From Bradyrhizobium oropedii (GTDB lineage Bacteria > Pseudomonadota > Alphaproteobacteria > Rhizobiales > Xanthobacteraceae), in assembly GCF_020889685.1 (NCBI RefSeq), contig NZ_JACMYO010000021.1, positions 1-63,764 of the forward strand: DNA of 63,764 nucleotides, in the 5' to 3' direction. Shown here in pieces: positions 43,212 to 53,780 of this stretch. Positions within the stretch are counted from its first letter, which is position 1, and each line of letters starts with the position of its first letter. The notes under the pieces are model-generated. The model was not told the DNA's origin. It made no database searches and worked only from the letters and a program-made list of their open reading frames with translations. A program made the translations under genes and the position numbers.

Positions 43212-43295
43212 CGCTCCCTCTCCCGCTTGCGGGGGAGGACTGAGGTGGGTATCGCCGCGAATCTCATTGTCCGCTCAATCCCCGCCATCTCGAGA

Positions 43296-43330
43296 TTCCG
43301 GGTCTGGTGCCAACGCACCATCCCGGAATG
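43296..43330. repeat. Palindromic repeat between convergent livF-like and guaB
   Basis: Compound hairpin ATTCCGGG ... CCCGGAAT with the inner stem TGGTGC-CAAC-GCACCA. It lies between two convergent stops and may act as a bidirectional transcription end. A partial family B repeat (CTCCCTCTCCCGC) precedes it near 43214. Confidence 0.65.
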
Positions 43331-43342
43331 ACAGTTGTGGGC

Positions 43343-44869
<1,527 letters not shown>

Positions 44870-45013
44870 TTACGGATGAACGTCGCCTGCGGCGACGCTT
44901 GCTGCGTCACCGTCGAATCGGCGCCCATCGGTGGGGTTGACGCTGGTCGATAGCATGGCGGCATGACGAATCAAAGTGTTTGCCAGCCATGCACAGGCTT
45001 TTTAGGGGCCTGT

Positions 45014-45265
45014 TCAGGGGACCCTGTAACCGGGCGGCGGCCCGTGGCGGCGGATCGCCTCGACCACCTCGCGGTGGCGCCGGTCTTCCCGCTTCATGTG
45101 GACCGCAATCACCGCATGGGCCGACGGCACCAGCAGCAATACGTGGAAAAACAGCCCGAAAATCGCGCAAAACACGATCAGGACCAGATTGAAGATGGCC
45201 GAAAACGGCTGTCCGTTCAGGAGCAGCCCGATCGGCGGCAAGAGAGCGGCAAGGACGTAGATCAC
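45014..45265 (-). CDS. Small YqaE/Pmp3-like membrane protein
   Basis: An 83-residue protein with two hydrophobic helices (VLAALLPPIGLLLNG and the following long segment) and a basic C-terminus (MKREDRRHREVVEAIRRHG). The LLPPIG motif and spacing resemble the YqaE/Pmp3 family of small stress-related membrane proteins. GTG 45265 is chosen because GAGGTG lies before it; an upstream ATG at 45295 would add ten residues. The function is unproven. Confidence 0.65.
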   Translation of the reverse strand: MIYVLAALLPPIGLLLNGQPFSAIFNLVLIVFCAIFGLFFHVLLLVPSAHAVIAVHMKREDRRHREVVEAIRRHGPPPGYRVP

Positions 45266-45362
45266 GGCAGGCACCTCTAACGCGGGCGGATGCATACCAG
45301 CGTCACGCAGGATTTAGGGCGTTTGGCCGGTTCCGCAATAGCGTGGCCGGAGGCAGGATGAT

Positions 45363-46895
45363 ATGGCCCCCCTCGCCCGCCTTTTTCAGCACAGCCGTCT
45401 CATTTTGATGAACAAACAACGCCTGATCCCGCTCATCGTGGCCACCGCCCTGTTCATGGAAAACATGGACTCGACGGTGATTGCGACCTCGCTGCCGGCG
45501 ATCGCCGCCGATATCGGCACCAGCCCGCTGACGCTGAAGCTTGCAATCACCTCCTATCTGTTGTCGCTCGCAGTGTTCATCCCGGCCAGCGGCTGGACCG
45601 CGGACCGCTTCGGCGCCCGCATCGTGTTTGCCGGCGCGGTCGCCGTGTTCATGCTGGGCTCGATCGGCTGCGCGCTGTCGGGTTCGGTGACCGATTTCGT
45701 GTTCGCCCGCATCCTGCAGGGCCTCGGCGGGGCGATGATGACCCCGGTCGGGCGGCTGGTGCTGTTGCGCTCGGTCGACAAGAGCGCGCTGGTCAACGCA
45801 ATGGCCTGGGTGACGGTCCCGGCACTGATAGGTCCGGTGATCGGGCCGCCGCTCGGCGGCTTCATCACCACCTATTTCTCCTGGCACTGGATCTTCCTGA
45901 TCAACATCCCGATCGGGTTGCTCGGCATCTTCCTGGCACTGAAATACATCGACCCGATCAAGAGCGAGGCCCCCGAGCGTTTCGATCTGCTGGGGCTGGT
46001 GCTGGCCGGCATCGGGCTCGCCGGCATCGCATTCGGGCTGTCGGTCGCTGGCCTCAATCTGTTGCCGTGGCCGATCGTCGCCGGATTGGTCGGGGTCGGC
46101 ACGGTGTCGATGACGCTCTATGTCATCCACGCGCGGCGCACCGGTTCGCCGGTACTCGATTTCGGCCTATTGCGGCTGCCGACCATGCGGGCGTCGATCG
46201 TCGGCGGCTTCATGTTCCGGCTCGGTATCGGCGCGCTGCCGTTTCTGCTGCCGTTGCTGATGCAGGTCGGCTTCGGCCTGTCGCCATTCCAGTCCGGCCT
46301 CGTGACGTTTGCATCCGCGGTCGGCGCCATGGGCATGAAGACGCTGGCGGCGCGCATCATCAAGGCCTTCGGCTTCCGCAACATGATGACGGTGAATGCG
46401 GTGGTCAGCTCGGCCTTCCTCGCCGCCTGCGCGCTGTTCACGATCTCGACGCCGCTGATGCTGATCTTCACCATCCTGGTGGTCGGCGGCTTCTTCCGCT
46501 CGCTGCAATTCACCGCGATCAACACCGTGGCCTATGCCGAGGTCGAGCCGCCGCAGATGAGCCGCGCCACCACCCTCGTCAGCGTCAACCAGCAGCTCGC
46601 GGTGTCGGCAGGCGTCGCGGTCGGCGCCTTCTCGGTCGAAACCACGTTGGCGCTGCATCACCAGACCGAACTCTCCGCCGATGTGTTCGGACCGGCCTTC
46701 ATCGTGGTCTCGCTGATCTCGGCCGCCTCGGCCTGGTTCTTCTGGCAGATGCCGGCCGACGCCGGCAACGAGATCGCCGGCCGCAAGGCGATCGATATCT
46801 CCAGCCGCAAGGGCGCCGAGAAGCGCGCCGCCGCCGAAGCCGTCAAGGTCGCGACCGAGGATACCCAGAACGCCAGGGATCAGCGGCTCGGCTAG
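45363..46895 (+). CDS. MFS transporter, DHA2 (EmrB/QacA) type
   Basis: A 510-residue, probably 14-helix proton-coupled efflux pump. The DHA2 opening ALFMENMDSTVIATSLPAIAADIG and the motif-A loop GWTADRFGARIV are clear. The C-terminal polar tail (about 40 residues) is Lys/Glu-rich. The start at 45363 has AGGAT upstream; ATG 45408 (MNKQRLIPL) is an alternative with less support. No adapter (EmrA-like) gene is adjacent. The substrate is unknown. Confidence 0.9.
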   Translation: MAPLARLFQHSRLILMNKQRLIPLIVATALFMENMDSTVIATSLPAIAADIGTSPLTLKLAITSYLLSLAVFIPASGWTADRFGARIVFAGAVAVFMLGSIGCALSGSVTDFVFARILQGLGGAMMTPVGRLVLLRSVDKSALVNAMAWVTVPALIGPVIGPPLGGFITTYFSWHWIFLINIPIGLLGIFLALKYIDPIKSEAPERFDLLGLVLAGIGLAGIAFGLSVAGLNLLPWPIVAGLVGVGTVSMTLYVIHARRTGSPVLDFGLLRLPTMRASIVGGFMFRLGIGALPFLLPLLMQVGFGLSPFQSGLVTFASAVGAMGMKTLAARIIKAFGFRNMMTVNAVVSSAFLAACALFTISTPLMLIFTILVVGGFFRSLQFTAINTVAYAEVEPPQMSRATTLVSVNQQLAVSAGVAVGAFSVETTLALHHQTELSADVFGPAFIVVSLISAASAWFFWQMPADAGNEIAGRKAIDISSRKGAEKRAAAEAVKVATEDTQNARDQRLG

Positions 46896-46960
46896 TTGAT
46901 CGAACGAGCCGTTTCCGAGGCACGGACACTGCAAGCCGCGGTCCGGTCACGGCCAGGCCC

Positions 46961-47164
46961 TCAGGGGTGGCCGGTCATTCCGCCTGGCTGTCCTCGATCC
47001 GGACGTTCAACAAGTTCGTATGTGGGAACGTGGGTCGCTTCCAGCCACGATTCCAGCGCAGCTCCGCAGACCGTGCAGATCGCGTCACCCGTATGCGGCA
47101 CCAAGAACTTCTCTTCAGTGCGTCTGTACTCAGCGCCGCAATTGCATTGAACAATGGTCGCCAT
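46961..47164 (-). CDS. Small zinc-ribbon-like protein
   Basis: A 67-residue protein from ATG 47164 with two cysteine pairs, CNC near residue 8 and CTVC near residue 33, spaced as in a single zinc ribbon. The end is proline/glycine-rich. A longer in-frame reading begins in GC-rich non-coding sequence and is rejected. No known function; such proteins may bind RNA or serve as small regulators. The upstream 259 bp (47165-47423) hold no gene I can support. Confidence 0.6.
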   Translation of the reverse strand: MATIVQCNCGAEYRRTEEKFLVPHTGDAICTVCGAALESWLEATHVPTYELVERPDRGQPGGMTGHP

Positions 47165-47423
47165 ATGAGAGATATGCGCCTGCGATGCTCGATTTTCCAG
47201 CCCTGGCAAGAAACGGCCCCAGTGCGCGAAACCCGACGCTGCACCAAGGCCGCCAACCCAGTGGGGGGTTTTCTCCCGGTGGGCTTGGGGGGCATTGGCC
47301 GGGAGCAACGGACTCGACTCCGGCCGCGCGCCAAGGTTCCAACCGGTCACGCTGAAATGTCGTGCCGCGCGCGCGGGATCAGCGGCTGGAGTGAGTCCAG
47401 TCTCCCTCCGTCAATGACGATCT

Positions 47424-48116
47424 CTACGATGACGGCTGCTGCTGTCCCCGAAACCCCGTCGCCAGCACGTAGCGCTCGGACGAATCCTGCCGGCTTGCGG
47501 ACGGCTTGACGTGGCGGACGGCGGCGAAATCGCGCTTCAGCTGAGCTACCAGCTCGGCGTCGGCGCCGCTCTGAAACACCTTCGCCAGGAACGTGCCGCC
47601 GGGATTGAGCACCTCGCCGGCAAAATGCGCCGCGGTCTCGACCAGGCCGATGATGCGGAGCTGATCGGTCTTGCGATGGCCGGTGGTGTTGGCGGCCATA
47701 TCGGACATCACGAAATCGGCGCGGCTGCCCATCATCGCGATCAGCTTTTCCGGCGCGTCATGGTCGAGGAAGTCGAGCTGCGCGAAGGTGACGCCGGGGA
47801 TCTCGCCCATCTCGAGCAGGTCGATCGCGACCACCTTGCCCTTGCCGTCGGCGGCGCCGGTGCGTTTCGCCGCGATCTGGCTCCAGCCGCCGGGCGCAGC
47901 GCCGAGGTCGACCACCGTCATGCCCGGCTTGAGCAGGCGATATTTGTCGTCGATCTCGAGCAGCTTGAAGGCCGCGCGCGAGCGGTAGCCCATCGCCCTG
48001 GCCTTGGCGACGTAGGGATCGTTAAGCTGGCGCTCGAGCCAGAGTTTTGACGACAATTTGCGCTTGCCGCCGCTCTTGACCGTGACGTGCAGCCGCCCGG
48101 TGGTGTCTTTCGCCAT
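47424..48116 (-). CDS. rlmE: 23S rRNA (uridine-2'-O-)-methyltransferase
   Basis: FtsJ/RlmE methyltransferase of 230 residues that modifies U2552 (E. coli numbering) in the 23S A-loop. It has the SAM motif [13 protein letters not shown] and the K-D-K-E tetrad: Lys51 in [20 protein letters not shown] and SSERYV. The lysine-rich N-terminus is usual for alphaproteobacterial members. ATG 48116 is chosen, as the longer frame runs through a dispersed repeat. It lies downstream of the ppx-like gene on the same strand. Confidence 0.95.
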   Translation of the reverse strand: MAKDTTGRLHVTVKSGGKRKLSSKLWLERQLNDPYVAKARAMGYRSRAAFKLLEIDDKYRLLKPGMTVVDLGAAPGGWSQIAAKRTGAADGKGKVVAIDLLEMGEIPGVTFAQLDFLDHDAPEKLIAMMGSRADFVMSDMAANTTGHRKTDQLRIIGLVETAAHFAGEVLNPGGTFLAKVFQSGADAELVAQLKRDFAAVRHVKPSASRQDSSERYVLATGFRGQQQPSS

Positions 48117-48129
48117 GTCATTTTCTCTT

Positions 48130-48262
48130 CTCCCTCTCCCCGCTCTTGCGGGGAGAAGGTTGGGGTGAGGGGCTGCTTCCACACACCGAATGCGTGGAAA
48201 GGGCCCCTCACCCGGATTGCTGCGCAATCCGACCTCTCCCCGCAAGAGCGGGGCGAGGTGGA
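48130..48262. repeat. Dispersed palindromic repeat, family B (full copy)
   Basis: A 133-bp element with arms CCTCTCCCCGCTCTTGCGGGG ... and its counterpart GACCTCTCCCCGCAAGAGCG, plus an inner CCCCTCACCCGGATTGC segment. Related elements are at 43214 (partial), 53527 (partial) and 63228. It lies between ppx-like and rlmE. Confidence 0.75.
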
Positions 48263-48287
48263 ACGAACGCTCGTTTGATTTAATGCC

Positions 48288-49331
48288 CTAGCACGCCCGC
48301 AGCGCGCCGTCCTCGCGCATCATCTCGACCAGCATGCCCTCGCGCAGGCCGCGATCGGCGACGCGGAGCCGCGGCATCGGGAACGCGTTGCGGATCGCAT
48401 CGAGGATCGCGCAGCCGGCGAGCACCAGATCGGCCCGCTCGACGCTGATGCAGTTGTTGCTGACGCGCGCCTCATAGCTCATGCCGAGCAGCTTCTGGAT
48501 CGTCGCGGTGACGTCGCAATCGTTCATCCAGATGCCGTCGATGCGGCGGCGGTCGTAGCGCGACAGATTGAGGAAGACGCCGGCAAGCGTGGTCACGGTG
48601 CCCGAGGTGCCGAGCATGTGCATGTCACGCAGATCGTTGCCGTGCTCGGCCGCGAACGGCGCGACATGCTGCGCGACCTCGTCGATCATCTGCGCATACA
48701 AATCCCTGGTGACGTTCTTGCCGCCGAAATGCTCGGCCAGCGTCACGACGCCGAGCGGGATCGACATCCACGCCTTGATGCGCGGCGGCGCATCGGGCGC
48801 GTCGGGGTCACGCTCGATCCGCACCAGCTCGGTCGAGCCGCCGCCGATGTCGAACAGGATGGCGCCCCGCCCCTTCGGGTCGAGCAGCGGCGAGCAGCCG
48901 ATCACGGCGAGCGTCGCCTCGGTCTCGCGATTGATCACCTCGAGCTCGATGCCGGTCTCGGCTGCGACACGCGCGCGAAAGCTCTCGGCATTGCCGGCGG
49001 CGCGGCAGGCCTCGGTGGCGATCAGCCGCAGCCGGCGGGCCTTGCGATAACGGATCTTGTCGCTGCAAATGGCGAGCGCAGCGATCGCCCGCTCGATCGC
49101 GGCCTCGCTGATCGAGCCTGTCGCGGCGATGCCCTCGCCGAGCCGGATGATCCGCGAGAAGGAATCGACCACGCGGAACCCGTCGCCGGTGGGACAGGCG
49201 ATCAACAGCCGGCAATTGTTGGTGCCGAGGTCGAGCGCGGCGTAGACGCCGCTTTCCGCGACCGCCGCAATCAGCCCTGACGGGGCTTCGCCGGCCGGAG
49301 GGCCGTCACAAAGCCGCACATAGTCATTCAT
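48288..49331 (-). CDS. Exopolyphosphatase / pppGpp phosphohydrolase (Ppx/GppA family)
   Basis: A 347-residue actin/ASKHA-fold phosphohydrolase. Motifs are AALDLGTNNCRLLI (phosphate 1), LFDIGGGSTELV (phosphate 2) and the catalytic-glutamate segment NRETEATLA. It hydrolyses terminal phosphates of polyphosphate or pppGpp. It is the short form lacking the C-terminal HD domain of E. coli Ppx. It precedes rlmE, with a repeat in the gap, an order commonly seen in Rhizobiales. ATG 49331 is used rather than the preceding TTG. Confidence 0.93.
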   Translation of the reverse strand: MNDYVRLCDGPPAGEAPSGLIAAVAESGVYAALDLGTNNCRLLIACPTGDGFRVVDSFSRIIRLGEGIAATGSISEAAIERAIAALAICSDKIRYRKARRLRLIATEACRAAGNAESFRARVAAETGIELEVINRETEATLAVIGCSPLLDPKGRGAILFDIGGGSTELVRIERDPDAPDAPPRIKAWMSIPLGVVTLAEHFGGKNVTRDLYAQMIDEVAQHVAPFAAEHGNDLRDMHMLGTSGTVTTLAGVFLNLSRYDRRRIDGIWMNDCDVTATIQKLLGMSYEARVSNNCISVERADLVLAGCAILDAIRNAFPMPRLRVADRGLREGMLVEMMREDGALRAC

Positions 49332-49543
49332 CAAAACACTGTCTTTCCGCAGGACCCCAAGGGCAATCCATGGGCCCGCCGAATAATTGTCCGTTCACGG
49401 AAACTTTAGCAGCGTCAAAGCCCTACGCAAACTCCGTTCACATTGGGTCCATGCCCAATCGGGCGTTGTCGTTAAGGGGGGCGTGCGTTATCTCGTCTGC
49501 GCCCCCAAACTCCAGCAAATCCGGGCATTTCAGGTCATTTTCG

Positions 49544-51916
49544 ATGCAAGATCATACGCCGCCCGCCTCCCTCGAAAACGCTATCGCACTGCAAAAATAC
49601 GGTGTCGGACAGCCTGTTCGACGAAAGGAGGACGACACCCTGGTGCGCGGCAAGGGCAAATACACCGACGATTTCTCCCTGCCCGGTCAGGCTTACTGCT
49701 GGATGGTTCGCTCTTCACACGCCCATGGAATCATCAAGGGGATCGACACCGCGGCCGCCAAGGCGATGCCGGGTGTGCTCGGCGTCTGGACCGGCGCCGA
49801 CCTCGCGGCCGCGGGCTACAACCCCTTCACCTGCGGCCTGCCGCTGAAGAACCGCGACGGCTCGCCGCTGCTGCAGACCAACCGCCCGGCGCTCGTCACC
49901 GACAAGGTGCGTTTCGTCGGCGATCCCGTTGCCTTCGTGGTCGCGGAGACCGCGGCGCAGGCGCGCGATGCGGCCGAGGCCGTCGAGGTCGACATCGAGC
50001 CGCTGCCGGCGGTAACTGACGCGGCCGAGGCAACCAAGCCCGGCGCGCCGCAGCTCTATGACAACATTCCGAACAACGTTGCGCTCGACTATCACTATGG
50101 CGACACCGCCAGGATCGAGGCAGCGTTCGCTGGCGCCGCGCATGTGACGAAACTCAACATCGTCAACACCCGCGTCGCGGTGGTCTCGATGGAGCCGCGG
50201 GTCGCGCTCGCGCATTACGACAAGACAACCGAGCGCTTCACACTGCAGGTGCCGACCCAGGGCGTGTCCGGCAACAAGGCGATCCTGGCGCGCCTGCTCA
50301 ACGTGCCCGCCGACAAGGTCCGTATCCTCACCGGCAATGTCGGCGGCTCGTTCGGGATGAAGAACCTCAACTATCCCGAATACACCTGCATCGCGCATGC
50401 AGCGCGCGAACTGGGGCGGCCGGTGAAGTGGCTGGACGAACGCTCGACCAGCTTCCTCTCGGACAGCCAGGGCCGTGCCCAGCTGATCCATGCCGAGCTC
50501 GCGCTCGATGCCGACGGCAAATTCCTCGCGGTGCGGCTCTCAGGCTACGGCAATCTCGGCGCCTATATCACCGGCGTCGCGCCGGGTCCGCTGTCGCTCA
50601 ACACCGGCAAGAACCTCGCCAGCGTCTATCGCACGCCGCTGCTCGGCGTCGACATCAAGACGGTGGTGACCAACACCACGCTGATGGGCGCCTATCGCGG
50701 TGCCGGCCGACCCGAGGCCAATTACTACATGGAGCGGCTGATCGACGCCGCCGCCGACGAGATGGGCATCAACCGCTTCACGCTGCGCAAGCGCAACTTC
50801 ATCAAGCCGTCGCAGCTGCCGTTCCCGGCAGCCTCGGGCGTCACCTACGACAGCGGCGATTTCGCCGGCGTGTTCCAGAAGGCGCTGGAGATCTCCGACT
50901 ACGACAACTTCGCCAAGCGCAAGAAGGAGAGCAAGAAGAGCGGCAGGCTGCGCGGCATCGCCGTCGGCTCCTATCTCGAGGTCACCGCGCCGCCGTCCGG
51001 CGAACTCGGCAAGATCACCTTCGAGCCGGACGGCTCGGTGAAGCTCACCACCGGCACGCTCGACTACGGCCAGGGCCACGCCACCCCGTTTGCGCAGGTG
51101 CTGTCCGAGCAGCTCGGGGTGCCCTTCGAGAAGATCACGCTCGAACAGGGCGACAGCGATCTGGTCCGCTTCGGCAACGGCACCGGCGGCTCGCGCTCGA
51201 TCACCGCGACGGGGCAAGCGATCGTCGAAGCCTCCGCGCTGGTGGTCGAGAAGGGCAAGAAGGCCGCCGCCCATATGCTGGAGGCGTCCGAGGCCGACAT
51301 CGAATTCGGCCAGGGCCGCTTCACCATCGCCGGCACCGACCGCTCGATCGGCATCATGGAGCTCGCCGAGCGGATGCGCGCCGGCAAGATGCCGGAAGGC
51401 ACACCCGAGACGCTCGACGTCGACCACGCCACCAAGGAGACGGCGTCGACCTTCCCGAACGGCTGCCACGTCGCCGAGGTCGAGATCGATCCCGACACCG
51501 GCGTGACGCGGATCGTGCGTTACTCCGCGGTCAACGATTTCGGCACCGTGGTCAATCCGATGATCGTCGCCGGTCAGCTGCATGGCGGCGTCGCGCAGGG
51601 CATCGGCCAGGCGCTGATGGAAGAGGTCAGCTACGACGCCTCGGGCCAGCCGATCACCGGCTCCTTCATGGACTATGCGCTGCCGCGTGCCGGCGACGTG
51701 CCGGCGATGGAGGTCGGCGATCACCCCTCGCCGGCGAAATCCAATCCGCTCGGCACCAAGGGCTGCGGCGAAGCCGGCTGCGCCGGCAGTCTCGTCTGCA
51801 TCGTCAACGCCGTGGTCGACGCGCTGTCGGAGTACGGCATCAAGCACATCAACATGCCGCTGACGCCGGAACGCGTCTGGCGCGCGATCCAGGATGCAAA
51901 GGCGAACGCGGCGTAA
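49544..51916 (+). CDS. Stand-alone CoxL-like molybdenum hydroxylase large subunit (form II)
   Basis: A 790-residue xanthine dehydrogenase/CO dehydrogenase large-subunit homologue, the molybdopterin-cytosine-dinucleotide-binding catalytic subunit. It opens with VGQPVRRKEDDTLVRGKGKYTDD. The active-site loop near residue 383 reads AYRGAGRPE, the form-II pattern, not the AYRCSFR of true CO dehydrogenase. The C-terminal GEAGCAGS loop carries the catalytic-glutamate motif (GEA). No small [2Fe-2S] or medium FAD subunit gene is adjacent. ATG 49544 is chosen because the longer frame crosses an AT-richer upstream region. The substrate is unknown (aldehyde or N-heterocycle possible). Confidence 0.92.
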   Translation: MQDHTPPASLENAIALQKYGVGQPVRRKEDDTLVRGKGKYTDDFSLPGQAYCWMVRSSHAHGIIKGIDTAAAKAMPGVLGVWTGADLAAAGYNPFTCGLPLKNRDGSPLLQTNRPALVTDKVRFVGDPVAFVVAETAAQARDAAEAVEVDIEPLPAVTDAAEATKPGAPQLYDNIPNNVALDYHYGDTARIEAAFAGAAHVTKLNIVNTRVAVVSMEPRVALAHYDKTTERFTLQVPTQGVSGNKAILARLLNVPADKVRILTGNVGGSFGMKNLNYPEYTCIAHAARELGRPVKWLDERSTSFLSDSQGRAQLIHAELALDADGKFLAVRLSGYGNLGAYITGVAPGPLSLNTGKNLASVYRTPLLGVDIKTVVTNTTLMGAYRGAGRPEANYYMERLIDAAADEMGINRFTLRKRNFIKPSQLPFPAASGVTYDSGDFAGVFQKALEISDYDNFAKRKKESKKSGRLRGIAVGSYLEVTAPPSGELGKITFEPDGSVKLTTGTLDYGQGHATPFAQVLSEQLGVPFEKITLEQGDSDLVRFGNGTGGSRSITATGQAIVEASALVVEKGKKAAAHMLEASEADIEFGQGRFTIAGTDRSIGIMELAERMRAGKMPEGTPETLDVDHATKETASTFPNGCHVAEVEIDPDTGVTRIVRYSAVNDFGTVVNPMIVAGQLHGGVAQGIGQALMEEVSYDASGQPITGSFMDYALPRAGDVPAMEVGDHPSPAKSNPLGTKGCGEAGCAGSLVCIVNAVVDALSEYGIKHINMPLTPERVWRAIQDAKANAA

Positions 51917-52043
51917 GGGCGCCGCTTCACCATCACTCGCCGCTGTCATCACCCGCGAAAGCGGGTGGTCCGGTATTCCACGCCCAGTCGAGGCGGGTCG
52001 GGCAACGCCTCGGCAAACTTGCACTTGAGCGAGATGTCGGCAA

Positions 52044-52787
52044 TTAGCCAGCGAGCTTGCTGATCTCGCTCACGGCGTCTGCGAAACCCGCCTGCGTCAG
52101 ACGAAATCCCTTCGCGGCATCACCGTGTACGAGCTTGCGCCCCTTCATGTCGCCGAGCTTGTTGCGCACCGACTTCGCGTTGCGCCCGATCATGCTACCT
52201 TCGATGCTCTTCACCGGCACGGCGTTCGGGTACTGGCTGTGAAGCAGCACCAGAATTTCACCTTCAATTGGCAGGGTCGCATGAACGATGCGGGTACCGT
52301 CGATGTCCTCGACCAGCGTGCCGACCGGCGCTTGCACCAGATTGATCAGTTCCCCCGCCTCCTGCATCGTCAGGCCCGAGGCGATGCGGAACAACTCGGC
52401 CATGATCCATGCCGCGCCTTCGTGCAGAAGCGCAAGATCGAAGGTGTTGGGATCAATCTCATTCTTGTGGGCGATGCTGCGTTTGCTCCTCAACGAATAC
52501 ATAGCGCGCGCGATCCGGCACCCGCAGATGCGCAGCCCGTCCGGCAAGGCGGCGTTCTCGGCATGTTTAGAAAGATAGACGTCCACGTCGGGTTTCGTGT
52601 CGTGCTTGCCGGCCGCGATATGTTGGAGACACTGCACGAACGTCTCAACGAATTTGCCGGGCGAGGATCGCTCCAAGGTGCGCGTCGCCAGATCGCGCCG
52701 CATACTGACGAAGTTGGTCACCATGTCGGACGCGAGATCATCACCCAGCAGCGACTTGAGGGCTTCGGTAAGGCGCGCCTCATCCAT
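52044..52787 (-). CDS. Unknown protein: HEPN-like helical domain plus C-terminal winged helix
   Basis: A 247-residue soluble protein with no family I can name with certainty. The N-terminal two-thirds look all-helical. They contain SLRSKRSIAHKNEIDPN, giving R100-x6-H107, which fits the Rx4-6H signature of HEPN RNases and of abortive-infection C-terminal domains. Residues about 174-235 (EILVLLHSQYPNAVPVKSIE ... KGFRLTQAGFADAV) have the pattern of a winged helix. It overlaps the upstream gene by 8 bp and must be co-expressed with it. The pair is bracketed by palindromic repeats. A toxin-like or defence role is a hypothesis only. Confidence 0.6.
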   Translation of the reverse strand: MDEARLTEALKSLLGDDLASDMVTNFVSMRRDLATRTLERSSPGKFVETFVQCLQHIAAGKHDTKPDVDVYLSKHAENAALPDGLRICGCRIARAMYSLRSKRSIAHKNEIDPNTFDLALLHEGAAWIMAELFRIASGLTMQEAGELINLVQAPVGTLVEDIDGTRIVHATLPIEGEILVLLHSQYPNAVPVKSIEGSMIGRNAKSVRNKLGDMKGRKLVHGDAAKGFRLTQAGFADAVSEISKLAG

Positions 52788-53334
52788 TAATCATCGCCCT
52801 CACCGCAGCCTCGCCCGAGGTCGTGATCTTGTAGGTCTTGCGCGCCTGACGCGAACTGCCGGACTTCGCAAGCTGGATGGCGAGGGCGGGTCGCTGAGAA
52901 TTTAGAGCGCCTATTGCCGTAGTGATATTTGCTACACGGTGACCGAGGTGATTCAGCTCTTTGTTGGCGCTTTGGCCATCGAAGCTGGGGGCATTCTTGC
53001 AGACCTGCAGCCAATACCCCGCCACAAGAGCCATGTCAGACGCGGTTTGTGGATCAGCGGCATGAAACAATTCCGCAAACGTGCCGAACGTCGGCGTCCC
53101 GCCCGCTTGAGCCGCTGCCGGATGTTCCTCACCGGTCGCTGCGGTGTCAGGTTCGGGGTCAGCCGATTTAAGCAACACGCTGATGCCGAGTATGCCGCTA
53201 ACATGCTTGACGACGCGCTCTTGTGCATCGCTGTCGAGTGGTTTGAGGGCGTTGTAGACAGCTAGGGTCGACTTGATTTCAAGCTCGGCTGGTTCTGCGG
53301 CGACAGTCGGGTTAGCAACAGGTGTGTCAGTCAT
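52780..53334 (-). CDS. Unknown protein with disordered linker and C-terminal winged helix, first gene of a two-gene cassette
   Basis: A 184-residue protein from ATG 53334 (TGGAGATTG site). Residues 24-51 (LAVYNALKPLDSDAQERVVK ...) form a helical motif that recurs in many small regulatory proteins. Residues about 55-82 are an acidic Ala/Pro-rich linker. Residues about 85-180 are helical and end in a wing-like RQARKTYKITTSGEAAV. This suggests DNA or protein binding, perhaps as regulator or antidote of the second protein. It is translationally coupled to the downstream gene (8-bp overlap). No homologue is named with confidence. Confidence 0.6.
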   Translation of the reverse strand: MTDTPVANPTVAAEPAELEIKSTLAVYNALKPLDSDAQERVVKHVSGILGISVLLKSADPEPDTAATGEEHPAAAQAGGTPTFGTFAELFHAADPQTASDMALVAGYWLQVCKNAPSFDGQSANKELNHLGHRVANITTAIGALNSQRPALAIQLAKSGSSRQARKTYKITTSGEAAVRAMING

Positions 53335-53780
53335 GACAATCTCCAAAGTATTTAGCCATGACATTACTTATGCAGTTCATGATTCCACCGCAAGACCCTG
53401 CGAGACATTTATCCAGTTCTTTTTATGTTCCCTATTCCATTGCAAGAAGAAGCGCGGGATGCGGTGTGCCTCACCCAAACGACGACGTCGGATAGTTGAG
53501 GCTGCTACCGCAGATTCGAAAGACGTGAGTGCGTGGAGAGCCCTTCACCCGGATCGCATCTGCGATGCGATCCGACCTCTCCCCGCAAGCGAGGTGAGGT
53601 GAGAACTAAGCGGCGCTGACGCTGCCAACACCGCCGTCGTCACCCGCATGCGGCGAAGGCGGTGACCCAGTATCCCTGAGACGTCAGAAATAGAACCGAA
53701 AAGCCGCGGCGTACTGGATGCGGGGTATCACGTCTGGACGGTCTTGCCCCTTCCTTGCGCCGTCACCCGCTCGAGTCCGA
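53335..53780. other. 446-bp non-coding region with partial repeats
   Basis: It separates the two-gene cassette from the isomerase gene. It contains the upstream region of the cassette (AT-richer, 53335-53450), a partial family B repeat at 53527-53602 and a CACCCGC-type repeat with GTATCC (about 53637-53670). That motif is also seen after the coxL-like gene at about 51945-51984. No open frame is supported. Confidence 0.6.

Noticed and set aside
47165..47423. N-terminal extension of the zinc-ribbon gene and overlapping frames
   Set aside because: Pro/Gly/Arg-rich translations in several frames without motif; likely non-coding or repeat-derived.
49544..51916. Interpretation as aerobic carbon monoxide dehydrogenase
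   Set aside because: The active-site loop is AYRGAGR, not the AYRCSFR of true CoxL, and CoxM and CoxS are missing.
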